Assembly (NCBI RefSeq): GCF_030272615.1
Contig: NC_081413.1
Span: forward strand, 718,973,867 to 719,037,866
DNA: 64,000 nt
Direction: 5' to 3'
Source: Cryptomeria japonica
Lineage: Eukaryota > Streptophyta > Pinopsida > Cupressales > Cupressaceae
The notes under the pieces are model-generated. The model was not told where the DNA came from, ran no database searches, and saw only the letters and a list, made by a program, of their open reading frames with translations. Position numbers and translations under genes: made by a program. This document shows, piece after piece, positions 1-11,784 of this stretch (within the stretch, counting starts at the first letter, position 1; every line of letters begins with the position of its first letter).

Positions 1-1
1 A

Positions 2-1120
2 AAACGCACATACACTCCCTTAGGGGAACCCATTGAAACGGTGATGCGACAACTCATTTCTCAGAATTTGATCACTCTACCTAAGTTATCAAATTATGAG
101 CCTCAAGTCAAACCAACATGGTGGAAGGATACTGAACATTGTGAGTTCCATCAAGGAAGAGGACACAAGACAAGTAATTGTCACCGATTGAAAGATCTCA
201 TTCAAGATCTTATTGACCGAGGAGAAATTGAAATTGAAGGGCATGATCATCAGATGTTCAAGAATCCACTTCCATTGCAAGATCAAAGGGGTCCTTCCAC
301 ATCCAGACGAGGTCCTGATACCACTTATTATACGCAAGCTGCGTATAATTACACTGTCAATCACCTGTATGATGCCAGTGAACAAATTGCAACTATCACC
401 TTCAAAAATCCCACCTCAAATTGCAATGTTGTTACACGTCGTGGCAAGGTCACCATCAAGGCAGCTCCACAAGGCACCACCTCCATCCCAAAGCAGTACA
501 ATCTTGTGGAACAATTAGACAAAACGCCTGCGCTTATATCCATTTTAGAGCTATTGCGCCTATCACCCTCTCATAAAACTATCTTGGATCAAGCACTCCA
601 AGAGGCGTTAGTCCCTGCAAACTTGAACACGGACCAATTTCAAGCCATGGTTGGAACTCTAAAGTCATCACCTTGTCTCACTTTTTCCGAAAGTGACAAC
701 TCTTCTTTCCAACAACCTCATAATGCTTCGCTACACATTGAAGGCTTTATCAACCAACACAGGATCAAGCGAGTCTTGATCGATAATGGAGCAGGCCTAA
801 ACATTTGCACACTACAGTTGGTCACAGCATTGGGATATGCAATAGAATCAGTGGATCCTCGTAAGAAGATCACCATCAAGGCCTATGATGATGCAGAGCG
901 TTCATCCAAAGGAGCTGTGGTACTACCAATCCGAGTAGGTCCTGTGGTAAAGCACATAATTTGTTAGGTTCTGGATCTTCCTCTACCATATAATCTATTA
1001 TTAGGGAGACCTTGGATACATGCCATGCAAGCTGTTCCATCTACCTACCATCAATGTATCAAGTTCCCACATAACGGTACAGAGATCACAATTTTGGGCG
1101 ATGCAAATCCCTTTGCATTT
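2..1120 (+). pseudogene. Tat gag C-terminus and aspartic protease (element A)
   Basis: The frame is open to the left window edge. A variant zinc knuckle with spacing C-x2-H-x4-H-x4-C starts in CEFHQGRGH (about 140-180), typical of Tat/Athila Gag C-termini. The protease follows: the active-site motif is LIDNGAGLNI (about 776-805), so the usual D-S/T-G-A has Asn in place of Ser/Thr. LLGRPWIH near 1,000-1,023 closes the protease fold. A TAG at 965-967 interrupts it; the frame continues in register afterwards, and CAG-to-TAG would explain the stop. The protein would process the Gag-Pol polyprotein in virus-like particles. Elements I and J carry homologues (QIKPPWW, RITIKAYD). Confidence 0.88.
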
Positions 1121-2371
1121 TGCCATAATATCAGCCATCAACCAGAAATTACTGTTCCTAATAATAGGGAAGTCATTTCCTCCACATCATATGTAAGTCC
1201 TGCCTCTCTTGCCAGTTCAAACACCCCTATACCCAAGCAAGAAAAGCTAAAAATGAAAGTAGCAAAGGAAGGTCCTGGAGAATATAACTTGAGTCAGCTC
1301 TTTTGTGTGGGACAAATGCCCACTTCTCCTAGAACACATGGTAAACCACAGCAGATACTCCAGCAACCACTAAACATACCAGCATGTGCCTTAACGCCTT
1401 TTGTTCTTGGAAAGAGTCAAGAGGAAGAAACACAAGATGAGGACCTAATGGAATGGATATATAAAGATCCCATCACCACTGACAAACCGCAAGTTACACT
1501 TCCTATGGAACAATATGGCAAAGGCCTCCTCATTATGCAAAGAATGGGATATGATGGTCAGAGTGCTTTGGGATACTGCAAACAAGGACGACACGAACCT
1601 CTGCTACCAGAATTCAAGCCCAAAGGTAATACAGGCCTAGGTTTTGAAAAAGAGATCCTTCCTAAACTCAGATTCAAAGGAAAACCCAGCAAACCATTTT
1701 GCCCACCTACTGCAAAGAGGACACCATTTATAATCAAAGCACCATCAAGCACTATCCCCACTGCCCCATCAAGGCTCATGACTCCACTGCAACCATCACC
1801 AGTGCCAAACATCCCACCAATCGAACCAATAATCCCATCCACAGTAGTCATCACATCAATAAAACCATTCATAGCAGCAACTATATCGGAACTCGTAGCA
1901 ACATCTATGGCACTAGCCGTTCCAATAGAAGCCACTAAGTCAACACTGTCGATACTTTTAGCAACAAAACCTTTAATCCCCATCACAGTTCCTGCAGCAC
2001 CAGTCACTACAAAGGTATATAAACCGATCACGCCTACAGTATTCAACTCCAACGACATCCCAGTATGGTATAGCAATCGCATGCTAGAAAGTGATTCAGA
2101 GACCAACTCACATGAGTGGGAATTTGATTCTATATAGCTTAACACTTCAGATGAGGAAGACACATCACCACCTCCGCCACGCAAAGACATTCCTGTTTAC
2201 GGAGAAGCACAGATAAAGACCACTTGGGTACCTGAGCTGGAAACATCTTCCACAGACCCTACGTCTCATCCTACGCCTGATTCTGACAGGGAGAGTACCA
2301 GCAACGACCTTCACCACACTGTCTTAACCCTCACTGATACCTCTAACGAACTTAATCTAATCGATGAAGTA
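1121..2371 (+). pseudogene. Protease-RT spacer with G-patch domain (element A)
   Basis: Same reading frame as gag and RT. A G-patch-like block lies at 1,517-1,648: the series MGYDG, ALGY, a Gly-Arg-His followed by Glu-Pro-Leu, and finally NTGLGFE matches the G-patch pattern of spaced glycines ending in GLG. G-patches bind nucleic acid or activate helicases, and in betaretroviruses one sits at the protease C-terminus. The downstream part (1,700-2,135) is low-complexity Pro/Thr/Ser/Ile-rich linker. A TAG at 2,135-2,137 breaks the frame, which then stays open to the RT. The Pro/Thr linker is poorly conserved sequence by nature; I assign it no function. Confidence 0.75.
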
Positions 2372-4282
2372 ATGCCCATTATCCACCCTGAACTCATCGA
2401 ATGGAACCAACCAAATCCCCCATGTCTTGACCTCTTCCAAAATGATGAGGCTATCATTGACTTTTTGGAATTAAGGGATAATCTACCAAGCGGGGATCAC
2501 AAAGCTGGATTCGCCATTCAACTTAATAGCACAACATACTCTGGGGTGGATGCCAAACCCTTCAGCTACAAAAATATAACATTAAAACATGGATCTTCCA
2601 GTGAAAACCACACTGTGGCACTGTTTGATCCAACAAAAGTAAAAAGAAAGAGCGTATCCAATGATGAAAACCTCTCTGAGGCACCTGAGGATGAAGGGTT
2701 TGACATTCTCCCTGATAGTACACAACAGGAACGATCAACGATTCTTATCGAGGAAACCAAAGAATACAATGTGGGGACTCCTGAAAACCCTCATATCATA
2801 CATCTGACATCTCTTCTCACTCTAGCGGAACAGCCTCAACTCATAGAGTTCTTCCAGAAGTGTCAGATCAACTTCGCATGGTCATATGCGGACATGCCTG
2901 GGCTTGATCCTGATTTAGTCATGCATCACCTCACCGTCGCAGAAGGAGCCAAACCTGTCAAGCAAAAGCTTCGTAAGATGCATCCTCAGATTGCAGTGCT
3001 AGTCAAAATAGAACTCAAGAAACTCCTAGATGTTGGTTTCATTAGACCAATTGATTATGCAGAATGGATCTCCAATATTGTGCCTGTTGACAAACCAAAA
3101 GGGGGCATCCGCATTTGTACCAACTTCAGAGATCTAAATAAGGCTTGTCCTAAGGATGACTTTCCCCTACCAAATATCGACATCATAGTGGATCTAATAG
3201 CAGGACATGCGATGCTTTCACTCATGGATGGCTTTTCCGGCTACAATCAGATAAAGATCGCACCCGAAGATCAACATAAGACAGCCTTCACATGTCCATG
3301 GGGCACATACTGCTGGAATGTAATGCCTTTTGGTCTGAAGAATGCAGGAGTGACCTATCAAAGAGCAATGACCACCATCTTCCATGACATGATGCATACT
3401 ATGATGGAAGATTATGTTGATGACTTACTAGCAAAATCACTCACCAGAGAAGGACATCTCCACATCTTAGATCAAATCTTTGATAGACTGGAACAATATC
3501 ATGTTCGACTCAACCCAAAGAAATGTGTCTTTGGAGTGACCTCCAGGAAGCTTCTAGGATACATTGTTTCAAGCAAAGTCATTGAGGTCGATCCAGCAAA
3601 GGTTAAGGCAATAATGGACATGCCACCTCCAAAGAATATCAGTCAGCTAAGGACATTACAAGGGCGACTTCAATCCATCCGAGGATTCATTGCACAATTG
3701 GCTGATAAGTGTCACCCATTCACACACTTGCTACACAAGAACATCCGCTTTCAGTGGGATGACAAATGCCAGCAAGCATTTCAGGCACTTAAAGACTATC
3801 TCATGAATCCACCATTGTTGATGCCACCAGATCCAAGTAGACCGTTGTTACTTTATATCTCAGCAACAAGTACAGCACTGGGTGTGCTACTGGCACAACA
3901 TAATGCAGAAGGTAAAGAGTGTGCTGTATACTACATCTCTCGCACACTAGTTGGCTATGAACTCAGTTACACACCTATCGAGCGAGCTTGCCTAGCAGTA
4001 ATCTTAGCAGCCACTAAATTGAGGCACTATCTGTTAACACACAAGGTGCAACTCATTGCAAAGATTGATCCACTCAAGTACTTACTCAGCAAAGAACCAT
4101 TGACAGGTCGCTTGGCCAAATGGGTGATGATTCTAAGTGAATTTGACATCGAGTATGTGGACCGTAAAGCTATCAAAGGTCAGGTTATTGCAGATCAGTT
4201 GGCCGATGCACCACTCATAGGCGATCATCCTCTCATTTCCAATTTTCCAGATGAAGAGATATTCATGATCACAGAAGCATAG
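2372..4282 (+). pseudogene. Tat reverse transcriptase and RNase H (element A)
   Basis: Carries the RT fingers/palm blocks (GGIRICTNFRDLNKACPKD, SLMDGFSGYNQI, MPFGLKNAG) and the catalytic YVDD near 3,415. The connection domain is followed by a classical Ty3-type RNase H (YISATSTALG, YTPIERACLA, ADQLADAP). It copies element RNA into cDNA inside Gag particles. The ORF is open for 636 codons, so this is the best preserved stretch of the element. It ends at a TAG (4,280-4,282) that is internal to the polyprotein, since the same frame continues into the second RNase H. The ATG at 2,372 is only the first Met after the upstream stop, not a true start. Confidence 0.93.
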
Positions 4283-4690
4283 CCATGGAAACTATATTTT
4301 GATGGTTCATACACTAGGCATGGCTCGGGGGCAGGCATTCTATTTATCACACCTCAAGGTGATAGCATCCCGAAGTCTTACAGGCTCACATTTCCATGCA
4401 CAAACAACATAGCAGAGTATGAGGCCTTGATCACGGGACTCAGATTAGCCATACAATGGAAATTACAAGAACTGCAAGTATATGGCGATTCCCAACTAGT
4501 CATTTGACAAGCAACTGATGAATATCAGACCAAAGATGATAAACTCATGCCATACAAGCAAATGGTGGACAATCTAAAGACATCATTTACTACTATCACT
4601 TTTGAGCAGATATCGAGAGATCAGAATCGAGCTGCTGACACTATGGCTACCATCGCATCTCTCCTAGATCTTCCACAAAATTCAACACGC
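4283..4690 (+). pseudogene. Second (archaeal-type) RNase H of Tat element A
   Basis: Directly after the internal TAG the frame reads a second RNase H: an Asp in YFDGSYTRHGSGAG, a Glu in AEYEALITGL, an Asp in GDSQLV and an Asp in DQNRAADTMA give the four acidic residues of the fold. A dual RNase H is the hallmark separating the Tat lineage from Athila and chromoviruses. A TGA at 4,505-4,507 interrupts it; CGA-to-TGA fits. The frame is unchanged on both sides of the stop. Confidence 0.88.
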
Positions 4691-6037
4691 TACGAGTTCT
4701 TGGTAGAACAGCTTTGGATCCCCGCTTATGATATCCCTGAATCTGAAATGATATGTCGCCTTGTCGGTTCTGAATCCCCATGGTACAGTGAGTTCTACAC
4801 CTATCTCCATGATCACACCCTTCCTCCCAACCAATCAAATAACCAACGTAAAACCTTCATTCGCCAAACTGCTCGATATATCATTATTGCCGAAACCCTA
4901 TACCGACGCGGTCTTGATGGTACTCTCCTTCGATGTCTGGAACAAGATGAGATAACAAAGGCCTTGGAAGAGGTACATGAAGGAATTTGCAGGACTCACT
5001 CAAGTGGTCCATCACTAGCCAAGAAACTCCTGCGCAATGGATATTATTGGCCATCTATGGAAAAGGATTCCTACTACTTTGTCAGAAAATGCAAGAAATG
5101 TCAAATTCATGGTGACCTGATACATGCACCCGCACAAGAACTGCAACCAATCACAACACCATGGCCTTTTTGTCAATGGGGCCTTGACCTTGTGGGTAAG
5201 ATTCATCCATCTTCATCCAATGGCCATAAATTCATTATTACCGCTACCAAATATTTCACAAAGTGGATCGAAGCTGTTCCACTTACCCAAGTCACCGGCA
5301 AGCAGATCGCCTCATTCATCCTCAACTACATCATCTGTCGGTATGGTGTACCCATGTCCATCGTCACAGATAACGGTCTTCCTTTCAAAAATCAGGATGT
5401 CCGTGAACTTTGTGAGAAATTTCATATCCAACACCGCTTTTCCACTCCCTATTACCCACAAGGCAATGGTCAGGCCGAAGCATCCAATAAAAACATATTA
5501 AGGATCCTCAAGAAAACAGTCAATGATGCTGGTCGTGATTGGCATGTTCAATTGAATCCAGCATTATGGGCATATCGAACTAGCATTCGAACCCCTACAG
5601 GTGCAACTCCTTATTCATTGGTCTATGGTGCAGAAGCTATCTTACCTATTGAGGTCGAGATACCATCCTTATGGGTTTCCTTGCACAATCTCATCGATGA
5701 TGAATCATACAGAGTCTCACGTCTTCAGGACTTAGAGTTACTTGATGAGAAATGACAAGCTGCATACAATCACCTCAAAGCCTATCAGCAGCGCATGAGC
5801 AGAAGCTACAATCACCGAGGTAGATCTCGTACATTTGAGGTAGGTGATCTTGTTCTACGAGAGAATCCTCGCAACCAACCAAACAGAGAACATCAAGGCA
5901 AGTTTGAATCAAATTGGTTGGGCCCATATGTTGTCACTGCTGTATTCGGGTCCGGGGCATATTAGTTAGCTACTTCAGAAGGAGAACCGCTTGCAGATCC
6001 AATCAATAGCATGCACCTCAAACGGTTTTATACCTAA
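4691..6037 (+). pseudogene. Tat integrase (element A)
   Basis: The N-terminal HHCC zinc finger is visible (HEGICRTH then CKKCQIH, about 4,975-5,110). The DDE catalytic core has Asp in WGLDLVGK, Asp in IVTDNGLPF and Glu in NGQAEASNK (5,176-5,490). The C-terminal domain (VGDLVLRENP, WLGPYVV, MHLKRFY) ends at TAA 6,035-6,037. It would insert the cDNA into the host genome. Two in-frame stops, TGA 5,753-5,755 and TAG 5,963-5,965, disable it; both fit C-to-T changes (CGA and CAG). There is no frameshift from position 2 to 6,037. Confidence 0.92.
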
Positions 6038-8600
6038 GGTATATGGAGCATCAGGATCGTCTGCATATAAGAAAAATACCAAAAACATTCAGAAAAATGT
6101 CCTAAAGAAAATACAAAAACATTCAAAAAAGTAAAGAAAAATCATGCATCCAAACGGTGAACAACCACTCCAGTGGCACCTTGGGTAAGTACGATGGCGA
6201 AAACCTGGCAAACAGGTGCCACTCGTAAAAGGCAATGGCTCTAGTATCTTTCAGGCTCGTTGCGATCACATTCATACATACACACATCCATCCATCTAAC
6301 CATGGCTTGTTATTTGATCTGTAATCCAAGAAAGTACTTCATGCGTCTGGCATCCCGCTTTTTCATAAATCATGGCCAACTTGGGGGCAATGCCCTTACA
6401 ATCTAGATGATGGAAGTGGATTCTACATTACTAGTGATTCATTGGCAAAAACATTCAAAAATGTCTCGCAAAATACAAAAACATTCAAAAATGTCTCGCA
6501 AAATCCAAAAACATTCAAAAACTATTACACAAAATCCAAAAACATCGAAAAACCCATCGAAAATCACACAAAAACATGGCAACACCTTGTACATATTCAT
6601 TCAAGTAGATGCAAAACCAACATTAACACAGTACTCACACAATGACCATTTATCAATCGACCACACAATCCACATCCAACAAATCAGAAACTGTCTTTAA
6701 AAACAAGGATGCATCCTTCCTTACCAAAACAAAGACAAAAGTGACGTTTTCTTTGACAAGAAAATTATGTTAAGCTATCAAATGCTTGGTTGATTCGTGA
6801 GTAATTCATTTGTTTATCTATATCGGGATCTTTCAGCATTATTTTGTATCGTTTGCGCATTATTTCCGATGAAGTTCTGGGGCATGTACTAATGGTGTCT
6901 ACGTGGGAAGTTCACTAAGCTACTTGATCTTATGCCAAATGCAGTCATAGATCATTACGGCTTGCTGACTACAACGTATACCTCGACCATATGGACATGA
7001 ACCATTACCGAGGATCCTTATTCTTTATTCTTTATGTATATATACTGTTTGGTTGCAGGTACAATGCTCATTCTTTGGTTCCTCTTCCTCCAGATTGGAT
7101 AAAGGTTTTTATTTCTTAGTACGGTATGTACTTGTCTCAGGATCTGATCAAGCCTAAGATCAAGGAGGACGATCCAAGTCATGCATGAAAGGAGATGATC
7201 CTTGTCTGTTCCGCAAGCAATACTCTGGTTGACTTGACCCTTATATCAAGTCATTTGTATTAACTTGCTATATTAAAATCCATGAAAGAAATACTCAGGT
7301 CATCTTGAATCATTGTGTCAAGATGCTTGTATTCTCTTCCAACATTTTAAAACTCAATGATGAAAATAGATTACTATGGATCGTCATTTCATCTCATCTG
7401 TTTATATATTGCATTCCGTTGCATATCACCCATTCGTTCACTTATTCATATAGAGGTTTTATATGCAAAAATGAGAAAATTAAGCTGGTCTTGGATACAA
7501 TCACGACCGAGTACTCTGATACATCATCAGTGCATCATGCAAAGTCTTAAAAACCTTGCATTCCTCATGGCAATATCATCATTGCATTTAGGTGCATCTT
7601 GCATTATGTCCATTCATGTCATTTTTAAACTTAAAACATTGCATATAGTTCATTATTGACATTAGTTTTCATTAAAAATCATTTTCATCATTGCATCAAT
7701 CATAAATAATTAGATTCATTCATGGGATCAAATTGTCTTTGGTTGTTTTAAATCATTTACTAAACATTTCATCCAGTGTAAATTATCCATTATCATCTTA
7801 TCAACTTATTATTACACACATCCATTTATCCATTTAGTTACAAAGTGCATTCATTCATTCATTAATAAGCATCTTATTATGTTCATTTTAGGATTCATTT
7901 CACATCGCATTCATTATCCTCTTTTTAATTGTATTAAGGTACAGTTATTACAAATATTAGTTATAGTATCATCCCACTTTCATATTTAATGCATTTTAGA
8001 TTCATAAGACCATTTGTTTACAAAACATTGGTTCATACCATTTCATATATCCATTTTACGTACGCATTCATTTACACATTTTCATATAAACATTTATACT
8101 TTACATTTTGTTTATCCATATTACATTCATCTAAACACATCTAGATGCATATTCATACATAACATCATTCATTCAAACATCATCATATAAATCATCTCAT
8201 CATTACATTGCAATAGGAAATACCAAAAATCTTGTTCATGCATCAAGCATAAGCATATATCATCATCATGGCATTCCATACATAAAGCATTACATCACAA
8301 ATCAAATACATCATATATATGTAAACCTGCATTCATATGTCAGTATCTCACATCATAAATCATCATAAAAACATGCATAAAAGAAACATCTCGTATACAT
8401 CTAAGCAATAAATCATCATCATGCATAAACATCCATCCATCATCACATGCATAATCATCACAATATGGGATCTCCTCATATATATCATCTCATATATCAG
8501 AGTACAATGAAGTCTACAAAAATCAGCTACCAAAGAGCCATCCAAGATACAGTCCAAAAAAATAGACAATGATACAATACATGTATGCAAAAATGCTCTC
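6038..8600. other. Non-coding 3' region of element A between integrase and antisense ORF
   Basis: No convincing protein is seen on either strand. The first ~550 bases hold A-rich ~30-bp repeats. From about 7,600 to 8,560 the sequence is AT-rich and dominated by short CATT/CATCAT words, so it is simple-sequence-like. A long untranslated 3' stretch is usual for Tat elements. Confidence 0.7.
6446..6567 (+). repeat. 30-bp A-rich tandem repeat, about 4 units
   Basis: Units start at 6,446, 6,476, 6,506 and 6,537. Units 1 and 2 are nearly identical (core ACATTCAAAAATGTCTCGC), unit 3 diverges in its right half and unit 4 is degenerate. A related, looser copy lies at about 6,075-6,130. Short-period repeats downstream of pol are common in Tat untranslated regions. 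Confidence 0.85.
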
Positions 8601-10642
8601 TCAAATGCAACTCTGGCCAGATGCTGTACCACCACCACCCCTACCTACTCCACCACTGGTACCTGCACCACCTGCTCCATCTCTCCGTGGAGGCCTCATC
8701 GAACCCCCACTCCCTCTTGCATCCCCTGATCTCTCCTGCCATAGAGGACCCATCACTCCCCCACTGCTTTGCATCCTCTGTGATCGCTCGGATCTAGCCT
8801 GCCGCATCTGTGAATAGCTGAGAGCTCGCTGGATGATCGGTACCACCTGCTCATATAACCCCCGCCAATACTCTATCTCCGCCTGAGCTCGTCGCATCTC
8901 CCTCATAATCTCCCCTGACGGCCCCTGTGCACCAGTCCAGACTCTCTCCTGCAGCTCCACCAATCTCTCCACCACCGTATCTCTCTCCCGCAGCACCACT
9001 GTCAGCTCTGACTCGCATGCAAATAGCTGCACATCCCTAGCTGCTATCTCCTCCTCTAATCTCTCCACCCGGGTCTGCAAATAACCTATCATATGCTCCC
9101 GTAGATCCCCAGTAGCTCCCTCCCCCATGTCCATGGCTACCGCACCTGTATCACCCCCTCCACTAGGTCCCTCCCCTGCACCACCCTCCCCTGCACCTGT
9201 AGCCATCGGGATCTCTCTCTCCATCCCCCTCCCACTCAGCTGCACTCCTCATTGCATCAAAGGTCCCTGTGATATCTGAAGAGGTAGTCCACCTCTCCCT
9301 CTCCGCTGCCTCGGCATCCCCAAACCTCCTCCACCTCCTCCTCCTCCTCCCCCACCTCCTCCTCCATCTCCTCCTCCTCCTCCCCCACCTCCTCCGCCAC
9401 CTCCATCTCCACCTCCTCCTCCTCCTCCTCCTCGACCTCCTGCTCTCTGTCCTCGTCCCCGTCCCCTCTCATCCCCAAAAGCTGGGATCGGCTCTGCCGG
9501 GTCTGATATCTGTAGGATCGGGTGCGCCGCCCGATACTGTGTATACTCTGCTGTCACCCCTGCATCCACGACCCTCGGTCGTAAGTCCCATGGCCTCGCC
9601 TGTAGTGTCTGAAACTCTGCTAGTGACTGATCATACGGTAGCACTGGACCCCATGCATACCGCTCTCGGATTACTCGTGCATACTCCCCTGATCCACTCG
9701 GCAGTCCCTGCTGCCGTCCAAACTGCCTCATCACCCATCCCGACACCTGTCTCTCTACATGATACGAGGTCCTCCCAATGAGGAATTGGGTCATGAAGCA
9801 ATACAGTAGTGCCTCTGCATCATCCTCCCATGGCTCACACTCCAAGTATGGCCGCCAGATCACTGCATCCAAATCATCTAATGCCTGCCGCCACCACTCT
9901 AGCTTCCCCAAGTGGGGCTGGCTCATCATACCACTATACATAAACATATAGGGCTGGTCCACGGCTCAGAATCTCAGACTCACTGGTCGAGTCACTGGTA
10001 AGTGCTCCCATGCCCACACATGCAGCAGCGTAATGCCCATTGCTAGCGACCCCCGCCCTCTGTACACTACCTCGTGTAACTCCTGATACATGTGCGCTAA
10101 CACGCACGGCCCCCAGGCATGTCGGGTCCCCTCAGTCACCATCATCTCTATCACCTGTCCCCATCCCACCGCCAATCCATGTGACCGCCTGTCGGGACAC
10201 AGAAGTCCTCCGACGATCCCTGACAATACTGCTGGAAGGGGCTCATATAGTGCCGCTATATCCTCCCATGCGATCGAGCCATCATCAATGTATACGTCCT
10301 CATCAAATATCCTCTGGCAAGACACTGTCCCCAGGATCGATCATATGTCACCAGCTCACCCCGAATCAGAATCCGAAGGATACGCCACACGTCCTCTAAA
10401 GTCACCGTCATCTCTCCCTGAGCTAGATGGAACATGCACGTCTCACTGTGCCATCGCTCTGCCAATGCTGTGATCAGACCGTGATTCATCCAAATCACGG
10501 GCATATGCATCACCTCATAGAGACCAGTAGCCGCAATACAATCTATCTCTATCTGTGTCAAACGATCTCGCAACCCCTGTGTCGCGGGGTGGCGCTCACG
10601 TAACTGCAACACGCGCAGATCCTCCTGCACATCGACATTCAT
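8601..10642 (-). pseudogene. Plant mobile domain (PMD, MAIN-like) protein, antisense inside element A
   Basis: Read from 10,642 leftwards, the translation has PMD hallmarks: LITALAERWHSETCMFHLA followed by GEMTVTLEDV, then WEDIAALYEPLP, then a C-terminal block with WWRQALDDLDAVIWRPY. After the PMD comes a Gly/Arg-rich run (from GGA repeats, about 9,320-9,470) and a coiled-coil-like tail (RVERLEEEIAARDVQL). PMD proteins (Arabidopsis MAIN/MAIL1; Pfam PF10536) are nuclear and repeatedly found in plant transposons. Lesions: a frameshift near 10,325 and in-frame stops at 9,966-9,968 and 9,249-9,251. The stop at 9,966 fits CGA-to-TGA. Its position after integrase and its antisense orientation match the extra ORFs known in Tat elements. 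The start at 10,642 is the first Met of the open frame. Confidence 0.8.
9318..9470 (-). repeat. GGA/CCT low-complexity run inside the PMD pseudogene
   Basis: Nearly pure CTC/CCT triplets on the + strand. In the PMD frame they encode a glycine-rich RGG-like stretch. The other frames give Glu-rich or Leu-rich artefact ORFs. Confidence 0.9.
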
Positions 10643-10914
10643 TTAACCACCATCAGTTGTTTTGTTATCAAACTTTCTTAAGTTTAAACCTAGACTATCA
10701 TCAGATACTTTGATCAAGTATCTTCGGGTCTCAACAGGTAAGCAATCATGGCCACCTAGACTTCAACAAGCATTTTATCCTAACAAATGACCTAAGTCTC
10801 ATCGGGCTGCTATGGTTCAAAACAACTCCCACTGCACCTCGCCATCCATCAATCGTTAGTCATCCGGAGATTTATTTTGTCCGAAACTGGGGCATCTCGT
10901 TATCCTAAGGCAAA
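10643..10914. other. Non-coding stretch right of the antisense PMD gene
   Basis: No ORF is seen. This would be the promoter/5' leader side of the antisense PMD gene. GAAACTGGGGCAT at about 10,883 resembles a purine-tract-like word but has no LTR after it. Confidence 0.5.
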
Positions 10915-11221
10915 AGCGCTATTTTATCTACAATAGCGCTAGTTATATACAATAGTGCTACGACACCATCAATAGCGCTCAAACCTCTCTACAATAGCGC
11001 TAAAAAATTAAAAGCGCTAAAAACGCTATACAATAGCGCTATTAAGGGCCAATAGCGCTCAATTAACCCTACGATAGCGCTAATTTTCCAAATGCGCTAA
11101 AACTTGCCTACAAAAGCGCTAATTAATAGCAAAAACGCTCAAACTAGCTTACAAAAGCGCTAATGCGGCACAATAGCGCTAATTCATGGAGCAAAAGCGC
11201 TAAAAACCTAGTTCCAGCGCT
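10915..11221. repeat. AGCGCT array with ~20-bp period (41-bp higher-order period)
   Basis: Thirteen exact AGCGCT palindromes start at 10915, 10935, 10974, 10996, 11013, 11035, 11054, 11076, 11115, 11156, 11175, 11196 and 11216. One-base variants fill the gaps at 10954, 11093 and 11134; a further variant is at 11022. Excluding 11022, there are sixteen positions over 301 bp, a mean spacing of 20.1 bp. Alternating 19/22-bp steps give a 41-bp double unit in much of the array. Most sites follow A-rich CAATA or CAAAA and are followed by A or TA. The filler between sites is poorly conserved. Confidence 0.9.
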
Positions 11222-11784
11222 CTTGCTCCGACTTGACTTGGACTCAGCTAAAACCATATTAAAAATGCATGAAAAGACAGTTTTCGAATTTGCGTACCAC
11301 TGGTCCATAGTCGGCTAGGCGCTGGAACTGTCGGACTCGCTCGAATTGGTGCTTGGTGATCGGAAACGGCATCGTAGCTCCTCCTTGCTCCTCCAAATGT
11401 CACTGTTAGAGCTCTCGTTTTCAACTGGTCGCAGTCACAAATGATCCTATTTTCACCCCTTTCACCCCATTTATACCCCCCGCCGTCACCATAACTTCGC
11501 CCCGCTTATCGCCGTGGTCCCTGTGAACTTCCCGAGCCCCCCATTTCTCCATGTTTCCCCCGTTTTCTTCTATTTTTCCCTAGTATGCCTAACTTCTTCT
11601 CTTCTACCACCCTGCCAATTTTCATTCTTTTTCGAGAGATCGCCCGATTTTTCAAAAAATTTTGGCCCATCTCTCGAGGGGGCATACCACCCATTAAATT
11701 TACATTTTATAGGGCATTTCTTCACACCAGTTTTTCTTTCTTTGAAACGACGCGATAAACCGCACCGTCTCAAAGAGGGGCAAA
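11222..11784 (+). other. Non-coding tail of element A up to the 3' LTR
   Basis: No credible protein. The segment 11,400-11,760 is pyrimidine-rich on the + strand (runs of CCC and TTT), giving small spurious ORFs. It ends in the polypurine tract. Confidence 0.6.
11772..11780 (+). promoter_or_regulatory. Polypurine tract of element A
   Basis: AAAGAGGGG followed by CAAA and then the TG of the 3' LTR at 11,785. It would prime plus-strand DNA synthesis. Confidence 0.75.

Noticed and set aside
1558-2190. 210-codon - strand ORF
   Set aside because: Shadow of the low-complexity Pro/Thr spacer in element A; no recognisable motif.
8363-8817. Small ORFs at the left edge of the PMD pseudogene
   Set aside because: Simple-sequence CATCAT region and antisense shadows of the PMD C-terminus.
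9257-9781. Glu-rich - strand ORF and Leu-rich + strand ORF around 9.3-9.8 kb
   Set aside because: Other frames of the GGA/CCT run in the PMD pseudogene.
10915-11221. CRISPR-like array
   Set aside because: The repeated unit is a 6-bp palindrome with ~14-bp filler and no long direct repeat; the context is a plant retrotransposon.
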